This document shows positions 7,944-17,001 of a stretch of 64,000 nt of DNA, piece after piece. The position numbers were made by a program, and so were the translations under genes. How positions within the stretch are numbered: the first letter of the stretch is position 1; each line of letters starts with the position of its first letter. The notes beneath the pieces are model-generated. The model searched no databases. It was not told the origin of the DNA and was given only the letters and a program-made list of their open reading frames with translations. Source of the stretch: Streptacidiphilus sp041262525 (GTDB taxonomy: Bacteria > Actinomycetota > Actinomycetes > Streptomycetales > Streptomycetaceae); the NCBI RefSeq assembly GCF_041262525.1, contig NZ_JBGCCK010000004.1, forward strand, positions 186,001 through 250,000, in the 5' to 3' direction.

Positions 7944-7993
7944 CCGCTGCCTCAGACGGATACCCGGATACCCGGATACCTCAAGCGGAGACG

Positions 7994-8659
7994 TCAGGCG
8001 GACACAACGGCCTCGTCGTCGGCCTCGGCGCCCGGATTCAGCGGGATCGGCAACTGGTTGAAGGCGTAGTAGAGCGCCATCGCGCCGTGCAGCCCCAGCG
8101 TCGCCACCGGCGAGACGAAGGACAGGCCGAACAGCAGCGGATAGACCACCGTCCCCACCGCGAAGCGCACCCGCAGCGCCCGCGCCGCGGCCACGTCCAC
8201 GCGTGAGTCGAAGAGGTGCCCGGTCCGGGTCAGCCACCACCACAGGGACTGGAAAGTGAACGCGTGCGCCACCATGAACCCGCTGAAGACCGCGACGGCC
8301 ACCTTGCCCGCACCCGGAATGCGCAGCCAGTCCGAGACCAGCCCCGTCGGGAACGGCAAGGCCGCCACCACGAGCAGCAGGAGCAGGTTCAGCACCAGCA
8401 GTCCGCGGTCGACCCGGGCCACGTAGCCGAAGACGGTGTGGTGGTTCAGCCACATGATGCCGATGACCAGGAAGCTGACCACATAGGCGTCGTAGGAGGC
8501 CCAGATGCCGCCCAGCTGCGACCACGCGTCGGCCCCGTTCTTGACCGACGCGGGATCCTTGACCGCCACCTGCAAGACCAGCAGCGTGGTCGCGATCGCG
8601 AAGATCCCGTCGCTGAAGGCCTCGACCCGACTCGACTCACTGCGCCCCGTGTTGTCCAC
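7994..8659 (-). CDS. TMEM175/DUF1211 family membrane protein
   Basis: A membrane protein of about 221 residues with six hydrophobic helices and the family motif RVEAFSDGIFAIATTLLVL in the first helix; the FSDG motif lines the pore of TMEM175 potassium channels. Bacterial members form homotetramers with one six-helix repeat each, matching this length. It probably conducts potassium, by family. The GTG at 8659 (VDNTGRSESS) is preferred; a TTG three codons upstream at 8668 is also open. No ribosome binding site is strong. It appears monocistronic. Confidence 0.85.
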   Translation of the reverse strand: MDNTGRSESSRVEAFSDGIFAIATTLLVLQVAVKDPASVKNGADAWSQLGGIWASYDAYVVSFLVIGIMWLNHHTVFGYVARVDRGLLVLNLLLLLVVAALPFPTGLVSDWLRIPGAGKVAVAVFSGFMVAHAFTFQSLWWWLTRTGHLFDSRVDVAAARALRVRFAVGTVVYPLLFGLSFVSPVATLGLHGAMALYYAFNQLPIPLNPGAEADDEAVVSA

Positions 8660-8687
8660 CCGCGACAAGGTACCCGAGCGGCGGCGC

Positions 8688-10514
8688 CTACTCCCCCTTG
8701 CGTGGCGGGATCTGAGGAACCGCCAGCAGCGGGAGCCGCAGCGCGCCGAAGGCGTCCGCAGGGACGACCGGGCGGGCCGGCGTGACCGCGGCGACGCGGC
8801 GGTAGGGCTCGTCCTGCGTCGGACGTGGGTCCGCCTCGCCCTTGTTGGGCCAGAAAGACATCGCCCGCTCGGTCTGCGCGGTGATCGTCAGGGAGGGGTT
8901 GACGCCCAGGTTGGCCGAGACGGTCGAGCCGTCGGCGACCGTGATGCCCGGGTAGCCGTAGAGCCGCTGGTAGGGGTCGACGACTCCGTGCTCCGGCGAG
9001 TCGCCGATGGGGCAGCCGCCCAGGAAGTGCGCGGTGAGCGTGCGGCCCATCAGGTCACCGACGTTGGTGCCGGGGAAGCCGCCGATCTCCGACGCGATCC
9101 CCGCGGCGGCCGTCTCCGCGGCCGGGATGAACTTCGGGTTCGGCGCACCGTGTCCCTGACGCGAGCTCAACTGCCCCTTCAGCGGCCCGCTCGTGCGTCG
9201 CGAGACGTTGATCGAGTTGTCCAGCGACTGCATCACCAGGCCGATGATGGTCCGCTCGGACCAGCGGCGCTTGTTCATCGCGTGCGCCACCAGGTCGGGA
9301 CGCTTGAGCGAGAGGCCGACGGCCCGGAGCAGGCGCGGCGCGCGACCCTCCCCCGGCACCTGGATGGTGGTCATCAGGCTCATCGCGTTGGAGCCCTTGC
9401 CGTAGCGGACCGGCTCGATGTGGGTGTGCTCGTCCGGGTGGACGGACGAGGTGATGGCGACGCCCTTGGTGAAGTCGACCCGCTGCCCGTAGCGCTTGTC
9501 GGTGGTCATCGCGCCCACCAGCGCCTCGGAGTTGGTCCGGGTCAGCTCGCCGAGCCGGGCCGAGATCTTCGGCAGCACGCCCTCGTCGCGCAGCCGGTGC
9601 AGCAGCTTCTGTGTCCCGTAGGTGCCGGCCGCGACGACGACGCGCTGCGCGCGGATGCTCCGGAAGCCGTTCTTGGCTGGGTTCTTGGAGCGCGAGTCGG
9701 TGCGCTTCACGTCTACCGCGTAGCCCTCGCCGTCGACCCGGATCGCGGTGACCGTCGTCATCGGGACGATCTCCGCGCCGGCCTTCTCGGACAGGTAGAG
9801 GTAGTTCTCCGTCAGCGTGTTCTTGGCTCCGTGGCGGCAGCCGGTCATGCACTCGCCGCACTCGGTGCAGGCCTTGCGGCGCGGCCCGGCCCCGCCGAAG
9901 TACGGGTCCTCGACCTCCTCGCCGGGACGCGTCTTCGCGCCCGCGCCGCCGCAGTCCTCGCCGTCGCCGAAGAAGACGCCGACCGGGGCCAGGTGGAAGG
10001 TGTCGCCGTACCCGAGCTTCTCCGCGGCGGCCTTCAAGTGCACGTCCGACGGGGTGACCGTCGGGTTGGTGCGGACGCCGAGCATGCGCTGGGCCTGGTC
10101 GTAGAAGGGCGCGAGCTCGTCCGACCAGTCGGTGATGTCCTTCCACTGGTCGTCCTGGAAGAACGCCTTCGGCGGGACGTAGAGCGTGTTGGCGTAGTTG
10201 AGCGAGCCGCCGCCCACACCCGCGCCGCCGAGCACCATCACGTCGTCGAGGACGTGGAAGCGCTGGATGCCGTAGAGGCCGAGGGCGGGGGCCCAGATGT
10301 AGTTCTTGGTGTCCCAGGAGTTCTTGGGCAGCGTCTCCGGCGTGAACCGGCGACCGGCCTCCAGCACGGCGACCTTGTAGCCCTTCTCGGTCAGCCGCAG
10401 GGCCGACACCGACCCGCCGAACCCGGAGCCGACGACGACCACGTCGTAGTCGTAGCCCGTCTCCGCGACCGGCTGTTCCGGATTCTCCTGCACCTCGGAC
10501 ACCTCAGAACTCAT
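8688..10514 (-). CDS. GMC-family FAD oxidoreductase (cholesterol oxidase-like)
   Basis: A 608-residue flavoprotein. The N-terminal Rossmann motif VVVGSGFGGSVSALRL binds FAD, and LGGAGVGGGSLNYANTLY is a typical GMC substrate-side loop. A cysteine-rich stretch CTECGECMTGCRHGAKNTL is seen in the cholesterol oxidase-like branch. The C-terminal GMC signature includes YPGITVADGSTVSANLGVN. It oxidises an alcohol, possibly a sterol or terpenoid; substrate unknown. The ATG at 10514 is chosen over the TTG at 10517. It lies 45 nt downstream of the succinic semialdehyde dehydrogenase gene, so the two are probably co-transcribed. Confidence 0.88.
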   Translation of the reverse strand: MSSEVSEVQENPEQPVAETGYDYDVVVVGSGFGGSVSALRLTEKGYKVAVLEAGRRFTPETLPKNSWDTKNYIWAPALGLYGIQRFHVLDDVMVLGGAGVGGGSLNYANTLYVPPKAFFQDDQWKDITDWSDELAPFYDQAQRMLGVRTNPTVTPSDVHLKAAAEKLGYGDTFHLAPVGVFFGDGEDCGGAGAKTRPGEEVEDPYFGGAGPRRKACTECGECMTGCRHGAKNTLTENYLYLSEKAGAEIVPMTTVTAIRVDGEGYAVDVKRTDSRSKNPAKNGFRSIRAQRVVVAAGTYGTQKLLHRLRDEGVLPKISARLGELTRTNSEALVGAMTTDKRYGQRVDFTKGVAITSSVHPDEHTHIEPVRYGKGSNAMSLMTTIQVPGEGRAPRLLRAVGLSLKRPDLVAHAMNKRRWSERTIIGLVMQSLDNSINVSRRTSGPLKGQLSSRQGHGAPNPKFIPAAETAAAGIASEIGGFPGTNVGDLMGRTLTAHFLGGCPIGDSPEHGVVDPYQRLYGYPGITVADGSTVSANLGVNPSLTITAQTERAMSFWPNKGEADPRPTQDEPYRRVAAVTPARPVVPADAFGALRLPLLAVPQIPPRKGE

Positions 10515-10559
10515 CAACGCGCCCCGCCTTCAGCTTCAGCCTCAACAGATGTGGGTGAC

Positions 10560-12182
10560 CTACTTGAACCGCAGTGCCTTGAGCATGCCGAGCGACTTGC
10601 CCATGAGCTTGGCGTAGCCCTCGTCGTCCATCCCGAAGGACGGCGACATCTGGATCAGCCGCTGCACGGCGACCGTCTGTACCTCGGTGTACTTCCAAAT
10701 GCCCTCGGCGCCGTGACGGCGGCCGATGCCGGAGTCGCCCATGCCGCCCATCGGCGCGGCGACGCTCGCGTACGCGGGCGCGTAGCCCTCGTTCACGTTG
10801 ACCGTGCCGGTGTGCAGGCGCGCCGCGACGGCCTTCCCGTGACGGAGGTTCTTGCTCCAGACACTGGAGTTGAGACCGTAGGAGGTGCTGTTCGCCCGGT
10901 TGATCGCATCCTCCTCGTCGTCGAAGCGGTAGATGGAGACGACCGGGCCGAAGGTCTCCTCGTTGCAGACGGCGCTGTCGGCGCCGACGCCGTCGAGGAT
11001 GGTCGGCTCGTAGAAGAGGGGGCCGACATCGGGGCGCGGCTTGCCGCCGGCCAGCACGGTGGCGCCGTTCTTGACGGCGTCCTCGATGTGGCGGGTGACG
11101 GTGTCGAACTGGCGCTGGGAGACCAGCGAGCCCATGTCGGCGCCCCAGGAGAGGCTGTTGCCGAGCTTGAGGGCCCGGGTGCGGGCGACGAACTTCTCCA
11201 GGAAGGCGTCCGCGATCGACGAGGCGACGTACATCCGCTCGATCGAGATGCAGAGCTGACCGGCGGAGGAGAAGCAGGCGCGGACGGCGCCCTCGGCGGC
11301 CTTGTCCAGGTCGGCGTCGGCGAGGACGAGCATCGCATTCTTGCCGCCGAGCTCCATCGACGCGCCGATCAGGCGTGCGGCGGCGCGGGTCGCGACGTCG
11401 CGGCCGGTGCGGGTGGAGCCGGTGAAGGACACGTAATCCGCGTGGGCGACGACCTCGGGGCCGACGACCGGACCGTCACCGATCACGATCTGCCAGACCT
11501 CGGCGGGCAGCCCGGCCTCGACCATCAGCTCGCGCGCGCGCAGCGCGGTCAGCGCGGTCTGCGTGTCCGGCTTGGTGACGACGGCGTTGCCGGCGACGAA
11601 GGCGGGGACGGCGTCGCCGGTGAACAGCGCCAGCGGGTAGTTCCACGGCGAGATCTGCCCGATGACGCCCTTGGGCTGACGCAGCTCCAGCACCTGGGTC
11701 AGGACAGGGAAGACGCCGCCGCGACGGCGGGGCTTGAGGTACTTGGCGCCGGCGCGGCCGTAGTGGCGCGCCTCGATCGCCGAGGCGAGCACCTCCTCGA
11801 AGGCGTGCGCGCGGGTCTTGCCGGTCTCGGCCTGGACCAGGTCGAGCAGCTCGTCCTTGTGCTTGAGCACCAGGTCGTGGAAGCGCAGCAGCACTGCGGC
11901 GCGCTCGCGCACCGGCCGCTTGGCCCAGTCCCGCTGTGCGGCGCGCGCCCGCACGAAGGCGGTGGCCACGTCGGCGGGCGAGGACTCGGGGATCTCGGCG
12001 AGCCCGTCGCCCGTGAACGGGCTGCGGCTGGTGGCGATCGTGGGCTCGGAGCCCGTGACGACCGCGCCGACCAGGCGCGCGACCAACTGCGCCGACACGG
12101 CGTCGGCGGCGCTCCGCGCCCCCGGGGTGGCCACGGGATTGCCTGCGACGGCAGTGCTGCCGCCGGTGCTGATGTCAGTCAT
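10560..12182 (-). CDS. Succinic semialdehyde dehydrogenase (NAD(P)+)
   Basis: A 540-residue aldehyde dehydrogenase. Visible motifs: SFTGSTRTGRDVA (cofactor loop), ELGGKNAMLVLADADL (general-base Glu) and the catalytic Cys in FSSAGQLCISIERMYV. It resembles the GabD2/SSADH group that oxidises succinic semialdehyde to succinate. The ATG at 12182 (MTDISTGG) is used because upstream codons have no dehydrogenase similarity. About 45 nt separate it from the GMC oxidoreductase downstream, consistent with an alcohol-to-aldehyde-to-acid pair, although a shared pathway is inference. Confidence 0.9.
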   Translation of the reverse strand: MTDISTGGSTAVAGNPVATPGARSAADAVSAQLVARLVGAVVTGSEPTIATSRSPFTGDGLAEIPESSPADVATAFVRARAAQRDWAKRPVRERAAVLLRFHDLVLKHKDELLDLVQAETGKTRAHAFEEVLASAIEARHYGRAGAKYLKPRRRGGVFPVLTQVLELRQPKGVIGQISPWNYPLALFTGDAVPAFVAGNAVVTKPDTQTALTALRARELMVEAGLPAEVWQIVIGDGPVVGPEVVAHADYVSFTGSTRTGRDVATRAAARLIGASMELGGKNAMLVLADADLDKAAEGAVRACFSSAGQLCISIERMYVASSIADAFLEKFVARTRALKLGNSLSWGADMGSLVSQRQFDTVTRHIEDAVKNGATVLAGGKPRPDVGPLFYEPTILDGVGADSAVCNEETFGPVVSIYRFDDEEDAINRANSTSYGLNSSVWSKNLRHGKAVAARLHTGTVNVNEGYAPAYASVAAPMGGMGDSGIGRRHGAEGIWKYTEVQTVAVQRLIQMSPSFGMDDEGYAKLMGKSLGMLKALRFK

Positions 12183-12282
12183 GCCCGCAGCGTAGGCGGT
12201 TTCGGGCTGTTGCGATACCCATCGGTAACCAGAAATATGTCTGCGACCGAGCAAATGCGCGGCGCGGGCGAGCGGCAGCCCG

Positions 12283-13668
12283 CTACCCCAGCGCCGCCAC
12301 CGCCGTGCCCACCGCGCGGTGGAACGTCGGGTAGGCCCAGATCGTCGAGGCCAGTTCGCTGATCGGTACGCGGGCCGAGACCGCCAGGGCCAGCAGGCCG
12401 AGGACCTCGCCGCCGGTCGGGCCGGCGGAGGTCGCGCCGAGAAGGGTGTCGCCGGAGGCGATGAGCTTGATGAAGCCCGCGTTGCCGTTCGCGCCGTGGA
12501 TGTAGCCGCGACTGCTGGTGGCCAGGTCGGTGGTGGCGACGCGGACGACGTGGCCCTCCGCGCGGGCCTGGTCCTCGGTGAGACCGACCGCGCCGATCTC
12601 CGGGTCCGTGAAGGTGACCCTGGGGACCGCGTGGTAGCGCGCGGGCGCTCCACCCTGGCCGAGGATCGCGCGGACGGCCACATCCGCCTGGTACATCGCC
12701 ATGTGCGTGAACGCGCCCTTGCCGGTCACGTCGCCGATCGCCCACACGCGCGGAGCGCCGACCACCCGCAGCCGCTCGTCCACCGGCAGCGCTCGCGCGT
12801 CCGCCGGCACGCCCAGCACGCCGGCGCCGATCCGGTCCAACGCGACCCTGCGGCCCGTCGCGACCAGCAGCCGCTCCCCGCTGAGGCGTACGCCGCGACG
12901 GCAGCGCACCTGGAACCGGTCGTCGCTGTATTCGACGGAGACGATGTCGGTACCGGTGTGGACCGAGACGCCGTCCGTGGTCAGCACCCGGGTCACCAGC
13001 TCGCTCGACTCCGGCTCCTCGCGACCGAGCAGCCGCGGCCCGGCCTCGATCACCGTGACGTCACAGCCCAGCCGCTGCCAGGCCTGCCCGAGCTCCAGAC
13101 CGATCGCGCCGCCACCGAGGATCAGCAGCGACTCCGGCAGCTCGTCCGCCTCGATCAGGTCCCTGTTGGTCCAGTACGGCGTCGACGCCAGACCCGGCAC
13201 CGGCGGCGCCACCGGCTCCGAACCGCTGGCGATGACCACGGCCTGACGGGGCCTCAGCGCCGTCTCCCGCCCGTCCGGGCCGAGCACGGTGACCTCGCCC
13301 GGCGCGGTCAGCCGCGCCGTCCCGCGCAGGAACCGCCCGCCGCGGGCGGTGAAGCGGTCGACGGCGACCTTGTCGTCCCAGGTGTCGGTGGCCTCGCGCA
13401 CGCGCCGGGCGACGGGCCGGAAATCCGGGTGGACTCTCGCGATGCCGGCCATGCCGGGGATCCGGTGCGCCTCACCGACCAGGTCCGCCGAGCGCACCAT
13501 GATCTTCGAGGGGATGCAGCCCCAGTACGGGCATTCCCCGCCCACCAGCCGTTCGTCCACGCCGACCACGTCCAGTCCGGCGTCGGCCAGGCGGCCGGCG
13601 ACGTCCTCACCTCCGGGGCCCATTCCGATGACGACCGCGTCCGGGGTCTCTCGCACCGCAGCGGGCAT
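12283..13668 (-). CDS. Class I pyridine nucleotide-disulfide oxidoreductase
   Basis: A 461-residue flavoenzyme of the dihydrolipoamide dehydrogenase/mercuric reductase family. FAD motif VIGMGPGGEDVAGRLA, redox-active cysteines in GGECPYWGCIPSK, NAD(P) motif LLILGGGAIGLELGQAW, second FAD motif VWAIGDVTGKGAFTHM. The C-terminal dimerisation domain ends at VGTAVAALG and lacks the usual catalytic His-x4-Glu pattern in obvious form (it has FHRAVGTAV). No lipoyl-dependent complex genes are near, so it may be a stand-alone reductase. Annotation as true lipoamide dehydrogenase would be too specific. Confidence 0.87.
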   Translation of the reverse strand: MPAAVRETPDAVVIGMGPGGEDVAGRLADAGLDVVGVDERLVGGECPYWGCIPSKIMVRSADLVGEAHRIPGMAGIARVHPDFRPVARRVREATDTWDDKVAVDRFTARGGRFLRGTARLTAPGEVTVLGPDGRETALRPRQAVVIASGSEPVAPPVPGLASTPYWTNRDLIEADELPESLLILGGGAIGLELGQAWQRLGCDVTVIEAGPRLLGREEPESSELVTRVLTTDGVSVHTGTDIVSVEYSDDRFQVRCRRGVRLSGERLLVATGRRVALDRIGAGVLGVPADARALPVDERLRVVGAPRVWAIGDVTGKGAFTHMAMYQADVAVRAILGQGGAPARYHAVPRVTFTDPEIGAVGLTEDQARAEGHVVRVATTDLATSSRGYIHGANGNAGFIKLIASGDTLLGATSAGPTGGEVLGLLALAVSARVPISELASTIWAYPTFHRAVGTAVAALG

Positions 13669-13731
13669 GGCGTGCCTCCCGGTGAATCAGTCAATCTCGG
13701 GGGACGGCTCGGTTCACACCACGGTACCGGT

Positions 13732-15633
13732 CTACTGTGCGCCGGGCACGGTGAGCGTCTCAATGACTTCCTCGAAGCGGCCCTGGCCGGTCTTCCAGTC
13801 AGTCGCCGGGTAGGCGACGTACACGTCGTACTCGTTGCCGTTCGCCGCCTTGTAGAACTGCTCCATCCCGTGGCGCAACTCGTGCGTCTTGGCGTCGACG
13901 AAGGTGAAGTCCAGCTGGGCGCCCTGGGTGCCCTTGTAGACGTTCGAGCCGAAGCTGAGCTCGTTGAAGGTGTGGTCGTGCGCCCGGACCTGCTGGACGA
14001 TCCACTGACCCTGCTCGTACGCGCTGCGCGGGTTGGCGTAGGTGACGCCGAAGCGGAGCAGGTGCTCGCCGTTGTCCGGGCTGTAGTCGATCCGGCCCGA
14101 ACCCTTGCTGCCGTCCCTGGTCCACTCCGCAGGGCCGCCGGTGGGCAGCCCGAAGCTGAACCCGCCGTCCGGGTCCGTCGTCCAGACGTAGCCCGCAGGG
14201 ACACGGCCAGGCGAGGTGGGAGTTCCGCTCGGGGCGGGAGTGGACGGGCCGCCGGTGGGGCCGGTGGTGTGCGCGGACCGGTCGGTACCGGGATGGCGGT
14301 TGACCCAGTACGCCGCGCCCCCGCCCGCCGCGCCCGCGACCAGCGCCGCAACCAGCAGCCACGGCCAGGCGCGGCGTCGCGGCCGCGCCGGACGCTGCCC
14401 GCCGGTCGTTCCGTAGTGCGACCCGTTCCCCGCACCGTACGGCTGGGACTCGTACGGCTGGGACTCGTACGGCGGCTGCTGGGTCGGCGGTTGCTGCGTC
14501 GGCGCTGACACCGCGGTCTGCCCGGCCTCGGCGTAGAGCGGCCCGGAGACCAGCCGCGGCGAGCCGGAGGCGGATGCCGGGACGAAGCCCGACTGCGCCG
14601 ACACCCGCGCCGTCGGCCCGGTCGGCATACCGCCGGGACGCGCCTCCGCCTCGGCACTCGCGACGGCCGTGCCCAGCTGGGTCGGGGTGTAGCCGCCGTC
14701 CTGCCGGTCCACCGCCGGCACGGCCTGCGTGGGCGTGCGCAGCGGGCTCGGGCCCAGGGTGATGTTGGTGGTGTGGCCGGCCGCGACGTGCTCCAGCATC
14801 CGGACCACGTCCGCCGCCGGGGGCCGCTCCTGCGGCTCCTTGGCCATCAGCGCGCGCAGCACCGGCGCCAGCGGGCCCGCGTTGCGCGACTCCGGCAGCG
14901 GGTCGGTGACGACCGCCGCCAGCGTCGTCAGCGGGGAGTCGCGGCGGAACGGCGACTGGCCCTCCACGGCCGCGTAGAGCGTCGCGCCGAGCGCCCAGAG
15001 GTCCGATTCGGGCCCGGGGCGGCCGCCGTGGACCCGCTCGGGGGCCAGGTAGTCGGGCGAGCCGACCAGGTCGCCGGTGCGCGTCAGCGCGGAGTCACCC
15101 TCGAAGGTGGCGATGCCGAAGTCGGTCAGCACGACGCGGCCGGTGCCGTGCTCCAGCAGCACGTTGGCAGGCTTCACATCGCGGTGGATCACGCCGACCC
15201 GGTGGCCGCGGTCCAGCGCGGCGAGCACCTGCGCGCCGATCCGCGCGGCCTCGCGCGGGTCCAGCACGCCGTCCTGCTCCACCAGCTCGGAGAGGGAGCG
15301 GCCGTCGATCAGCTCCATCACGATCCACGGCTTGCCGTCCTGCTCCAGGACGTCGTGGATGGTGATCACGCCGGGGTGCTTGATTCTGGCGGCGGCGCGG
15401 GCCTCCTGCTTCATCCGGGACTGGACGATCTGCAGGTCCTCCTCGGCGAGGTGGCCGACGGAGAGCTCCTTGACCGCGACCTCCCGGTCGAGCATCTGGT
15501 CCGTCGCCTGCCAGACCGTGCCCATTCCGCCGCGCCCGAGGCGTGCGCCCAGCAGGTATCTGCCCGCGAGCATCCGCCCCGTCTCCGTGCCCACCGTCTG
15601 CCCCCTTGTCCGCGGGTCCTGCCGTAGGTCCAT
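13732..15633 (-). CDS. Transmembrane Ser/Thr protein kinase with extracytoplasmic domain
   Basis: A 633-residue Hanks-type kinase. Glycine loop GRGGMG (34-39), Lys55 in VAVKEL, HRDVKPAN (150-157), DFG (171-173) and APER are all present, so it should be active. A Gln/Pro/Tyr-rich linker with tandem SQPYE repeats precedes a single membrane helix (WPWLLVAALVAGAAGGGAAYW), followed by an outside domain of about 170 residues. The outside domain resembles that of the other active kinase in this cluster, and there are no PASTA repeats. The ATG at 15633 starts MDLRQDPRTR. It is the last gene of a three-kinase cluster, 149 nt after the pseudokinase. Confidence 0.93.
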   Translation of the reverse strand: MDLRQDPRTRGQTVGTETGRMLAGRYLLGARLGRGGMGTVWQATDQMLDREVAVKELSVGHLAEEDLQIVQSRMKQEARAAARIKHPGVITIHDVLEQDGKPWIVMELIDGRSLSELVEQDGVLDPREAARIGAQVLAALDRGHRVGVIHRDVKPANVLLEHGTGRVVLTDFGIATFEGDSALTRTGDLVGSPDYLAPERVHGGRPGPESDLWALGATLYAAVEGQSPFRRDSPLTTLAAVVTDPLPESRNAGPLAPVLRALMAKEPQERPPAADVVRMLEHVAAGHTTNITLGPSPLRTPTQAVPAVDRQDGGYTPTQLGTAVASAEAEARPGGMPTGPTARVSAQSGFVPASASGSPRLVSGPLYAEAGQTAVSAPTQQPPTQQPPYESQPYESQPYGAGNGSHYGTTGGQRPARPRRRAWPWLLVAALVAGAAGGGAAYWVNRHPGTDRSAHTTGPTGGPSTPAPSGTPTSPGRVPAGYVWTTDPDGGFSFGLPTGGPAEWTRDGSKGSGRIDYSPDNGEHLLRFGVTYANPRSAYEQGQWIVQQVRAHDHTFNELSFGSNVYKGTQGAQLDFTFVDAKTHELRHGMEQFYKAANGNEYDVYVAYPATDWKTGQGRFEEVIETLTVPGAQ

Positions 15634-15782
15634 GGATGGCCCTGTCCGCGGCTGGGACCGCGGTAACGCGCACCCTATCCCGATCGTCGAACACTCCGCC
15701 GCCCCGGCTGCCACCGAGACCGGGATGTGACGCTCCGGCACCCGCCGGGCAGGAGCCCCAAGGGAGGAATCGACTGCGCGAC

Positions 15783-16997
15783 TCAGCGCGCGAACATGGC
15801 CGTCAGTACCAGAGTGCCCAGCACCGCAAGGATTATCGCACCGACCAGCACCGGTCCCAGCAGCACCGATCCGCGCCGTGGAGCGGCATGGTGATGCCGC
15901 TCGGCCACCTCCGCGGGCGTCCGCTGCGCAGGCAGTCGCGCGGCGACGGGCAGCGGCACGGCCAGCCGGGCGGAGCTGGGCAGCATCGGCGCCGAGAGCA
16001 CCGTGAACGGCGTCGGCTCCTCCAGCGGCTCCGGCGCGCGCTGCAGCAACTGTCGCAGCGCGGCCCTGACCTGGGGCAGCGTCGGCCGTCGCGCCGGATC
16101 CTGGTCGAGCAGCCGGTCGAGCAGCGGGCGCAGCGGACCCGTCTGCCGGGTGTCCGGCCGCGCTCCGGTGCGCACCGCGTCGAAGAGCCGGTCCACCTCG
16201 TGCTCGGGGAACGGCGGCACGCCGGTCACCGCGCGGAACAGCAGCACGCCGAGCGCCCAGGCGTCCGCGCCGGGGCCGACCGGCAGGCCCGCGCCGCCGA
16301 CGATGCCGAGCTGCTCCGGCGCCCAGCGCTCCGGCACCGCACCGACGATGACGGCCCGCGCGTCCCTGGCCCGCACCCGCGCCGGGCTCCACAGCGCCGT
16401 CGGCACGCCCGCGCCGGATTCGGCGGTGCCCGGTCCGCCGCAGAGCGCCTCCTGCGCTGCGGAGACGACCAGGCCGCCGACGAGTGCCGTGCCGTCCTCG
16501 CAGACGGTGACCGTGGTCGGCGTCAGGTTTCCGTGCACCAGCCCGGCGCGGTGCACGGCGCCCAGCCCCGAGCTGAGGTCGTAGGCCAGCTCGGCAGCCC
16601 GATAGGGCGTCAGCGGCCCGGCCTCCAGCAGCTGTGCGAGCGGCACGCCGGGAACCCACTCGCCCGCGACCCAGAGGTAGCCGTCCTCGGCGAAGACCTG
16701 GAAGACCTGGCTGAGCCGGGGGTGGTCGGCGACCGCCTGCGCCGCGAAGGCGGCGTGAGTGAGCGCCAGCCCGCGGGCGTCGTCGGTTTCCGGACGGTCC
16801 GGTGCGGATGCGTCCCCCGCGTCCCCCGTCGCATCCGCCAGCTGGTCGAAGGGCGTCACGAGTTCAGGCAGCGGCACCGCGTCCAGCAGCACCGGCGCGC
16901 CGCTGCGCAGATCCCGGGCCTCGGCCGCCCCGCCGCGGCGCAGCTCGGTCAACTGGTAGCGCTCGGCGAGGAGCCGGCCACCGGACGCCTTCGCCAT
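15783..16997 (-). CDS. Membrane-anchored pseudokinase
   Basis: A 404-residue protein that aligns with Ser/Thr kinases over its full length but lacks the catalytic set. The glycine loop is replaced by LRRGGAAEARD, no VAIK-type lysine is seen (VLLDAVPLP), HRDxKPxN has become HGNLTPTTV (155-163), and DFG has become LVGG (172-175). The C-lobe is better kept: WAPEQL (225-230) and DAWALGVLLFRAVTG (245-259), then RRPTL. A C-terminal helix (about 378-402, LLGPVLVGAIILAVLGTLVL) anchors it. The gene starts four bases after the stop of an active kinase, so co-translation is likely. It probably acts as a scaffold or allosteric partner rather than as an enzyme. Confidence 0.85.
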   Translation of the reverse strand: MAKASGGRLLAERYQLTELRRGGAAEARDLRSGAPVLLDAVPLPELVTPFDQLADATGDAGDASAPDRPETDDARGLALTHAAFAAQAVADHPRLSQVFQVFAEDGYLWVAGEWVPGVPLAQLLEAGPLTPYRAAELAYDLSSGLGAVHRAGLVHGNLTPTTVTVCEDGTALVGGLVVSAAQEALCGGPGTAESGAGVPTALWSPARVRARDARAVIVGAVPERWAPEQLGIVGGAGLPVGPGADAWALGVLLFRAVTGVPPFPEHEVDRLFDAVRTGARPDTRQTGPLRPLLDRLLDQDPARRPTLPQVRAALRQLLQRAPEPLEEPTPFTVLSAPMLPSSARLAVPLPVAARLPAQRTPAEVAERHHHAAPRRGSVLLGPVLVGAIILAVLGTLVLTAMFAR

Positions 16998-17001
16998 CGG
17001 C

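Larger units (their letters stand above)
7218..7993. other. Long intergenic region without a convincing gene
   Basis: About 780 bases with several open frames but none with domain signatures, normal actinomycete composition or a good ribosome binding site. It holds two strong hairpins: GGGGTGGTCGGC / GCCGACCACCCC at 7460-7499 and CAAGGGGCCCCG / CGGGGCCCCTTG at 7910-7943. A less GC-rich patch at about 7575-7670 looks more like promoter or non-coding RNA sequence than coding sequence. Confidence 0.6.

Noticed and set aside
8505..12362. Very long open frame (about 1285 codons) on the plus strand
   Set aside because: It is antisense to the GMC oxidoreductase and dehydrogenase genes, whose domains are unambiguous; such shadow frames are usual at this GC content. 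The same applies to long frames at 503-2089 and 4955-7183.
12283..13668. Annotation as dihydrolipoamide dehydrogenase (lpd)
   Set aside because: The C-terminal His/Glu catalytic pattern is not clearly present and no 2-oxoacid dehydrogenase genes are near, so only the family is assigned.
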